Below the pieces are notes generated by a model. It made no database searches and was not told the origin of the DNA. It worked only from the letters and a program-made list of their open reading frames with translations. Made by a program: the position numbers and the translations under genes. From contig MPNW01000756.1 in the NCBI GenBank assembly GCA_011800805.1, positions 1-17,500 on the forward strand: a stretch of 17,500 nucleotides of DNA, written 5' to 3'. Below, piece after piece: positions 9,727 through 15,500 of the stretch. Each line of letters begins with the position of its first letter. Within the stretch, counting starts at the first letter, position 1. The DNA comes from Hirudo medicinalis (taxonomy: Eukaryota; Annelida; Clitellata; Hirudinida; Hirudinidae).

Positions 9727-9999
9727 CTACCAATATCATCAACATCACCATAACTACCATCATCACTACCATCATCATCACCATCATCATCACCATCATT
9801 ATCATCACCATCATCATCATCACCATCATCATCACTAACATAATCATCACTACCATCATCATCATCATCATCATTCATTCAGCTGACCATTGATCATCGA
9901 TTGAAAATAAACCCACTGGATGAAGCCGTATCTGTCGGTGGTTTGGTAGAACTCGTACTCGGGGTCGTCCCAGGGGTCGATTTGCACGCCCTTTCGACC
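3635..9999 (-). CDS. USP6NL: USP6NL / RN-tre-type TBC domain Rab GTPase-activating protein (N-terminal exon missing)
   Basis: TBC-domain RabGAP. In mammals RN-tre acts on Rab5, Rab43 and related Rabs, and on EGF-receptor trafficking with Eps8. Eleven minus-strand exons in order: 9999-9917, 9159-9117, 8699-8618, 8021-7914, 7489-7380, 7142-7028, 6618-6564, 5763-5669, 5474-5409, 4763-4664, 4485-3635. They give about 568 aa. Counting from the first visible Gly: [20 protein letters not shown] (about 7-26), YKGIP..LRG (75-84), arginine finger I121-D124-R127, glutamine finger Y162-C-Q164, [38 protein letters not shown] and MEELLSFFQ. The remaining 200 or so residues are acidic and low-homology. The protein is shorter than human (about 828 aa). 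One exon carries an apparent +1 frameshift. The order and spacing of blocks match USP6NL better than other TBC families. Confidence 0.92.
4501..4645. repeat. USP6NL intron j-k: TTGG and ACC/ATC repeats
   Basis: A (TTGG)n-like run at 4501-4530 begins next to the acceptor of the terminal exon, and an ATC/ACC run lies at 4596-4645 close to the exon j donor. Most of this 178-base intron is simple repeat. Confidence 0.75.
4664..4763 (-). CDS. USP6NL: USP6NL exon j ([11 protein letters not shown])
   Basis: Acceptor CTCCTCCTCCAG|GTACCC, donor CCAAA|GTAGGT. Encodes [20 protein letters not shown] and [11 protein letters not shown], the C-terminal helices of the TBC fold. Confidence 0.94.
4910..5395. 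repeat. USP6NL intron i-j: ATT-rich tract and ATGAGA array
   Basis: At 4910-5075 there are ATT/TAATA repeats with self-complementary segments. At about 5165-5395 there is an imperfect array of GAATAGTAATGAGATGA units (15-18 bp, many variants). No coding signal between the exons. Confidence 0.8.
5409..5474 (-). CDS. USP6NL: USP6NL exon i ([13 protein letters not shown])
   Basis: 66 nt, acceptor AATCCAG|ATCAAA. Encodes [18 protein letters not shown]; the KWFxQCF block is a landmark of TBC domains. The donor GTTCGT is non-consensus, but phase and homology agree. Confidence 0.92.
5481..5580. repeat. GATTG array in USP6NL intron h-i
   Basis: Imperfect TTGATTGG / GGTTGATTGATTGG units beginning a few bases upstream of the exon i acceptor. 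Resembles the 1371-1560 array. Confidence 0.7.
5669..5763 (-). CDS. USP6NL: USP6NL exon h ([14 protein letters not shown])
   Basis: Acceptor GAACCCAG|GGTTTT, donor CACCTG|GTGGGT. The split Gly codon joins exon g. Encodes [20 protein letters not shown], typical of the USP6NL subfamily. Confidence 0.93.
5975..6245. repeat. 78-bp minisatellite in USP6NL intron g-h
   Basis: TGATTCTCRTTAACATAATT starts at 5975, 6053, 6131 and 6209: an exact 78-bp period, three full copies and a shorter degenerate fourth. Copies 1 and 3 share GCTCGCATGYGATTGATATT where copy 2 has TATACGTGTAATTAATAATA, so the array has an alternating A-B-A structure. Confidence 0.92.
6246..6443. other. Unique-sequence segment of USP6NL intron g-h
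   Basis: Non-repetitive, with GC content higher than the flanking repeats. I tested it for the missing TBC block GFFxPGFP and found no match; that block is at 5669-5763. No function seen. Confidence 0.5.
6444..6540. repeat. (TTA)n microsatellite
   Basis: Starts as TTATTGTTA / TTACTA units and becomes pure TTA. It ends about 24 bases from the exon g donor. Confidence 0.95.
6564..6618 (-). CDS. USP6NL: USP6NL exon g ([10 protein letters not shown])
   Basis: 55-nt microexon-like segment, acceptor ATCCATAG|GATGCA, donor CATG|GTGAAT. Encodes [18 protein letters not shown], matching DAFWALVKLF...HAMHG of the family. Phase fits both neighbours. Confidence 0.9.
6669..7010. repeat. Two (ATC)n arrays in USP6NL intron f-g
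   Basis: Arrays at 6669-6810 and 6893-7010, separated by about 80 bases of unique sequence. ATC on the plus strand, so the transcript carries (GAU)n. Confidence 0.92.
7028..7142 (-). CDS. USP6NL: USP6NL exon f (glutamine finger YCQGM)
   Basis: Acceptor TGATTCAG|ACAGCAG, donor GAG|GTGAGG. Encodes [20 protein letters not shown] and MYMNEE. YCQ is the YxQ motif providing the catalytic glutamine in cis. It aligns with human USP6NL with only a few substitutions. Confidence 0.95.
7143..7379. other. USP6NL intron e-f, AT-rich
   Basis: AT-rich with short ATT/AAT runs (7200-7285) and a mixed ATC/GTC run (7300-7330). No coding signal. Confidence 0.6.
7380..7489 (-). CDS. USP6NL: USP6NL exon e (arginine finger)
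   Basis: Acceptor CCTTCCAG|GAGATG, donor TTCAA|GTGAGT. Encodes [20 protein letters not shown], carrying the IxxDxxR motif whose Arg is the catalytic finger of TBC RabGAPs. Confidence 0.94.
7699..7768. repeat. (ATC)n microsatellite in USP6NL intron d-e
   Basis: Two short ATC runs separated by AACCAACGTGGATCACTG. The rest of this intron (7490-7913) is unique sequence with no exon match. Confidence 0.9.
7914..8021 (-). CDS. USP6NL: USP6NL exon d (TBC motif [10 protein letters not shown])
   Basis: 108 nt, acceptor CCAATCCAG|CTGACC. Encodes [20 protein letters not shown], the start of the TBC domain. The donor is placed at GAG|GTCGTT because VYE then joins EMKVRAS exactly as in homologues. The frame stays open another 17 codons past this donor. 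Confidence 0.9.
8349..8613. repeat. CATT (GAAT) tetranucleotide array
   Basis: About 265 bases of TTCA/CATT units with recurring TTAACTCATTCATTCATTCG higher-order spacing and GCATCAACTCATTCATTCAT in the distal part. On the USP6NL sense strand the array begins three bases after the GT of the exon c donor. A preceding AT-rich part (8150-8340) includes AAT triplets. Confidence 0.95.
8618..8699 (-). CDS. USP6NL: USP6NL exon c, containing an apparent +1 base
   Basis: Acceptor AAAAACCAG|CACAAG, donor AAG|GTCTGA. The first part reads [11 protein letters not shown] in the frame set by exon b; human has TTKWLKMLKGW. After that the family match continues only in the +1 frame, as NEFYPGEK, which joins exon d ([10 protein letters not shown]) in phase. 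Without the extra base the exon would be 81 nt and in phase with both neighbours; as written it is 82 nt. Confidence 0.85.
8826..9050. repeat. (ATC)n / (CGT)n array in USP6NL intron b-c
   Basis: ATC triplets with a pure CGT/GTC run at about 9000-9030, so part of the array has CpG at every third base. Confidence 0.93.
9117..9159 (-). CDS. USP6NL: USP6NL exon b (linker)
   Basis: 43 nt, acceptor CTTCTCTTCCAG, donor AAG|GTGAGT, both consensus. Encodes [15 protein letters not shown], matching the linker after DRYGF in homologues. Phase fits on both sides. Confidence 0.82.
9178..9280. repeat. GAC/GAT triplet-rich stretch
   Basis: Degenerate GATGACGAAGACGACGACGG-type triplets in USP6NL intron a-b, opposite in orientation to the other arrays in this gene. 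The remaining 9281-9690 is mixed sequence without a coding match. Confidence 0.65.
9698..9874. repeat. (ATC)n array close to USP6NL exon a
   Basis: ATC with regular ACC/ACT interruptions. It ends about 40 bases from the exon a donor. Confidence 0.95.
9917..9999 (-). CDS. USP6NL: USP6NL exon a ([12 protein letters not shown]...DRYGF)
   Basis: Acceptor CCATTTTGCAG|GGTCGA, donor ATCCA|GTGGGT. Encodes [20 protein letters not shown] plus TDRYGFI, the conserved pre-TBC block of the family. Upstream in this frame there is no Met before a stop, so at least one more 5' exon must exist. Confidence 0.88.
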
Positions 10000-10254
10000 C
10001 TGCAAAATGGGGCTCGGAGGTTTCAAGCTGCCAAGTTAATTTCGTGCCGTGGATCGGCCGAGCGGAGAAAAATGATTCCGGATCGCGATCACGAAGAGAA
10101 CTCGAAAACATTTCAAACGGTTCTCTTCGTGCGACTCGCTCTTGGTTTTGGATGAATTGAATACAATGAAAATTTCATTCGTGATGATTATTAACGTTTA
10201 CTGAGTGGATAGGCAGGGACTTGTGAAGATGACTTCGTCGTCGACATGGTAACT

Positions 10255-10545
10255 TCGGGACATAGTAATTATTAACATAATAACATATGTTATAATTGAT
10301 ATGTTATGTTTTAATTATTATGTCATTAATTATGATTATTGTAACATTATTATGGCATTATTATGCAATTATCAGTAACTAATAATTATCAGTTATTATA
10401 ACATAATAATTAATATGTTATAATATAATTATATGTTATAATAATTATATTATAATTTATATGTTATTATATAATATAACAATTATATAATTATATGTTA
10501 TTGTATGACATAACAATTATATATGTTATTATGTTACTGATAATT
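10255..10545. repeat. AT-rich quasi-palindromic tract
   Basis: Built from ATGTTATAAT / ATTATAACAT motifs in both orientations (for example AACATATGTT at about 10283), so it can pair with itself many ways. It lies upstream of USP6NL exon a. Confidence 0.7.
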
Positions 10546-12397
10546 ATAAAACAGAACCACTCACAATTCTGTACTTTTCCAATGTGACTTCTCTCTCATT
10601 TCCTCTCAAACCATTCTTCACTGGAACAACTTTTGAAGCTTCTGGAGATTAAAGTATTATTTATTTTTAAAAATATTGTCATAATTTAATTATTATATTT
10701 AATTATTTGTCCATCAATCAACAGCTTTTAACAACTCGTCATCCACAATACAACTTCAAGCAACCAACAGGTCATTTTGTTAAGTCATGGCAACTGATTT
10801 TTTTAAAATCAGAAATAAAAATCTGGACAGGAGTCACAGTGGATTATCACGTGGCACTTCATATTGGCTTTGACAAAATATGACTTCATTTTTTGTTAAA
10901 GCTAATAATTTGAAAAATCAATTTAATAATGAAATAGTCTAATGAAAATTTCAAATATATCATACTTTGAAGCTGAAAGCATCAGAATTCTCTTAATTTC
11001 ATACCGAAATTATAGACATAATATGTAAGACATACGATGTAAAACTTAAAAATTAGTAATTTGTTGGAATAAGATAACAACATGAAAGTGAAATCTCAAG
11101 AACAGTAAACTCAAGAATAAAGTCCAGGCTAAATCAATTATAAATGTCACGTCTAAAAACCTACTCATCATAAAATTGGCATTGTCTGAGACGAAAACCC
11201 AGCTGAATTATCCAATGATTTGAATAAATCAAAACAACTTGTTTTCGAAAAGTTTCAGATGGGCGTACTAGACTCTCGCACTCGACGCCTCTGGATTATA
11301 GATCAACTTCAAAAATCACAAATAAAACTGGAAAAAATCAGACGAAAATTAATAACAATAGCAGAACAGGCTTCAAGAACGCTGGAAATTACTAGTTTTT
11401 AATCGGTTTACGAAAGAAAGACTAAAACCGGACTTTGAAACTTAGCGATGGCCGGTATCAGGTTACAAAGTTGTTAAATATCAGCCCACAGATAAGCTGT
11501 TTCAGCATGGCTCTCGTGTATTTGTCAACTTTTTACAGAGATTTGTCATCCGCTAATAATTTATGCGCGTTTCAAACGAGGTATTCAAAATGCTTAGGAT
11601 TCCCAACAATTAGGAAGCGAATAAATAAACTCCTTTAACCACGTAAAACTCCATTGCAAGAGGAGACTTTAATTTATTCTGAAGTTGCTACCTAAATTCC
11701 TGGAATCCATATTCGCGTAAAACCAGCAAGTAATGATACTCAAAACATTCCCTCAAAGTTTGTTTGCTGTGCAAACATTAATTTCATAATGAAAAAGAAA
11801 CAAATGCGGACTTTTGTTCCAACTTTTATTCAAAAGGAAATCTCCTTCTTGCAACAGGTGTTTCCGAGTTCTGAGAGCTGAAATATGAGGAAACGTTTGG
11901 CTAATCACCACAACACGTCAGATCTCTTAGCAAATGCCAAATCATTGTGGGTGCCACTTAAGTAATTAATTTAAGATTATTACCTGTTTGAAGGCATTAC
12001 CTTTGGCAGTGGGAATGTTTCCAGTAGTTTTGGTCATACCGAATTGAAGTATGAAAAAATGAAGCATTATCGTCTTACGGCCAACTTTATCATTTGACTA
12101 ACCTCAGCTTATGTTTATGTACAAAAAGAAAATATAAAATAATATCAGTACTGTGATCTAAGTAGTAATTTTAAATTATCAATTTCATCACAAATATGGT
12201 TTTTTTAAGCTTTTCTATATCACCAGAGAAATGACGCTGCGATATTTATGAAAACATTATTCTTTTTAAAATTAAACTACACTTTAAATCACTGATTTTC
12301 GAATTCCAGCACTAAACATCTGGTTGCAACACTTCCATAACTTAAATCCTCTCTTACACACTCGATTCTCGCATATCAGGCACGAAAGCGGCGAAAT
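10546..12397. other. Repeat-poor interval between the divergent genes
   Basis: About 1.85 kb with almost no microsatellites, unlike everything around it. It should contain the ALG3 promoter and 5' UTR, and perhaps the missing 5' exon(s) of USP6NL, but I could match no exon here. Two short plus-strand frames (11220-11402 and 11435-11638) resemble no family. A perfect 8-bp inverted repeat CTGATTTT/AAAATCAG lies at 10794-10812. Confidence 0.5.
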
Positions 12398-12557
12398 ATG
12401 GCTGCAGCGGGCGACCGTTCTAAGTCGGTGGGACGGCCTAACATAGTTGGCAGAGCACTGGATTTTGTTTCAGACACGAAATATGGAGTCTATTTTATGG
12501 CCATGTTTTTTCTCTTTGAGATTTTCGTCAACGTGTTCGTCATCAACAACATCAAAT
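12398..12557 (+). CDS. ALG3: ALG3 exon 1 (start codon, first membrane segment)
   Basis: Encodes residues 1-53 plus the first base of codon 54. A short basic cytosolic N-terminus is followed by a hydrophobic stretch from about Tyr32 to Ile49. The donor is AAAT|GTGAGC. Reading on without splicing leaves the family alignment at once, which supports this donor. Confidence 0.93.
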
Positions 12558-15500
12558 GTGAGCCACGTTTCATTAGTGTCTGGAGCTGCGTCAATTTGCT
12601 GTTGCACCATAAAGCGTCACGCGTCGCAAATAAGCTTATAAAAGCCTAATTGGTGTTTTTGAGTTTTGTGGTTCAACGTAAACCTGTGCTTTTTGTGGAA
12701 TTTGTGGTTAGTGGATTTTGTTAAAGTCAATTATTAAGGGAGAAACTGTTGACAAAACCTGCGCCAAGCTGAGCGTTGGCAACCAGAAACACATTAAGCA
12801 TTAAGAAAACCAAAACACCACAGTCAACCACCCAACAAATTTACAACTTGCTTCCAATCCTAACCACAATAAGACCTCACAAAACTACTTGAAATGAAAT
12901 CAAGTCAAACTTTACTCTCCTCCGTTTTCCAGACACGGAGATCGATTGGGTCGCCTACATGCAGGAGGTGGAGGGTTTCGTCAACGGGACGTACGACTAT
13001 GCTCGGCTCAAGGGGGACACCGGACCACTGGTGTACGTTTGTGGGGATAGATTTACCCTTCTGTTTTGATGTGCCCACATTTTAGGTCAAGGATGGTTAA
13101 AGAAGGATGCTGTGTGTTTTGAATGTTTGGAAAATATTTTGTAGATGGTTTTGTAATTCTCAAGTTGTGAAGCAAGTTGTGCATTTGCATTATTCCTCAA
13201 GATGGCTTTGATTGTGCTTGATTGTAGTTTGAATAAATTCAGTCATAATCATTTTCATTGACAGCACTATCATAATCATTACCATCAACATCACTATCAT
13301 AATCATTACCATCAACATCACTATCATAATCATTACCATCAACACCACTTTCATAATCATTACCGTCAACATCACCATCGTAATGGTCTCAGGTACCCGG
13401 CAGGCTTCGTGTACATCTTTACAGCACTCTACCACCTGACTTCGAGTGGTAAAGACGTTCGACTGGCGCAGTACGTCTTCGCCTTCATTTACCAGATTAC
13501 CCTGCTCTTTGTCTTCTTCATCTACCACAAGACCAAAAAGGTTGGAAGAGAATGCTATGCGGCGATAGTGGTAATGCTAAGTGGTGTACTTGGTGGTGGT
13601 TGTGATAGTGATGATGATGATGATGATGACGATGATTGTAGCTGTGATGGTTAATGCAAGACTGGGCAGAGAATATGAGAAATGCCATCTGCAGAATTGT
13701 TGCTGTCATCATCACCATCATCATTGATGTCGTCATCACTGATGTCGTCATCATCATCATCATCATCATCGTAATGGCAACAGTCGTAATGTGTCGTGTT
13801 CAAAACCTGGCCTGCTCTGCTGCAAGCGCCCCTGGGAAGGAGCACTATATAAATGGTTGCAAAAAGTGCCTCTGATGCTATGCATGTGGCGATATATAAA
13901 TGAACTACATTTACATCATTGATATCGTCATCATCATCATCATTGCTATCGTCGTCATCATCAATGCTATTGTCATCATCATCATTGCTATCGTCATCAT
14001 CGATATCATCATCATCACATCAGGTCCCACCATATGCCTTCTTCTTCATGTGTTGTGCCTCGTATCGCATCCACTCCATCTACGTCCTGCGACTCTTCAA
14101 CGACCCCGTCGCCATGACGATCTTCTACGCATCTGCCTGCCTCATGCTCCTCGACAGGTGGACCTTGGCATGCATCGTCTACAGGTGAGTTCCTGTTTGT
14201 GATTGGGGGGGGGGTTGAATGCAAGTGTTCATGTTGCAATCAGTGATTATTGTATTGTTGTTGTTGTTATTGTTTTTGTTGTTGTTGTTGTTGGTGGTAG
14301 TGATGATGACAGTACCTGATCACCATTGTTGTTATTGTTACATGAATTCATATAACTAAATCTAACATGACGTTGACTAGCTGAATATTACTATTTGTCA
14401 ATAATATTTATACCAATAACAATTATAATCATTATGGCGATGTCATTGTTGTAGTTTAAGAATAACTGATGAAATGTGTAGAAAAAAAAAATTTGTGATA
14501 AAAAGCATCATCACAATCATCATCATCATTCCATCACTCTTTCACCACTCCTCCCCCGTTCAAAAGTCTCGCAGTTTCCGTGAAGATGAACGTGCTCCTC
14601 TTTGCTCCCGGAATCTTCGTCCTCCTCCTCATCAGGCTCGGAACCTTCAGGACCATCCTGAACCTCGCCCTCTGTGCCCTCGTGCAGGTAGAAAATCACC
14701 TGGCAGCGATGATGATGATGATGATGGTAATGGTGATGATGATGATGATGATGGTGGTGGTAATGTTGATGATGATGTATGAGTCATAATGGTGTCTAAT
14801 GGAACATATTTGGCTAACCTGGTGATCGCTCAGGATGATATGATGTAACGAGGTTTAATCATGTCATGGAAGCACCTGCAAGTTGAATCGATGCTGAACG
14901 ACTAGAACTGAGCGCAGCAAAATACCAGCACGTAGAAGTTTTAATGACGAATTTAATAACGAACGAACAAATCAAACTATTAGTTTGCAACTAAATGCTC
15001 AAAAACGCTGGTTGCCACAATAAATTTAATAAATTATGCTAATTAATCATGAATAATAATATGATTTCATCTTTTGCGACTCGGCTCTTATCGTTGAGCA
15101 GCATTATTTTACCATGCTTAATCTCAAACCAAAGAAGAACTAAAATTCGATATTTCGTCAAACGCTGACCGACACCAGCTCATCCTCGGTGCCCCGTTTC
15201 TTCTCACCCACCCCGTCCCCTACCTACATCGATCCTTCGAGTTCGGGCGTCAGTTCCTCTTCCAGTGGACCGTCAACTGGCGCTTCCTTCCCGAAGAGAT
15301 TTTCCAGGATCGGAGGTTCCACGTCCTTCTGCTCGTCCTTCACATCTCCTGTCTCCTCTTCCTGGCCACGACACTGTGGACGAGGTGGTTGGCTTTGTGG
15401 ACCTTTTTGTTTGTCTCTCATGATGGTGATAATGATGATGATAATGGTAATGATGATGTTGATGATGATGATGATGATGACGATGATGATGATATTGATG

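Noticed and set aside
9602..9878. Poly-His, poly-Ile and poly-Asp frames over (ATC)n; likewise 13518-13769, 14580-14789 and 15273-15563
   Set aside because: Microsatellite translations lying in introns of USP6NL and ALG3.
10202..10247. Possible USP6NL first exon on the minus strand (MSTTKSSSQVPAYPL, donor GTAAAC)
   Set aside because: 46 nt leaves phase 1, which does not join exon a in phase 0, and the peptide does not resemble the family N-terminus.
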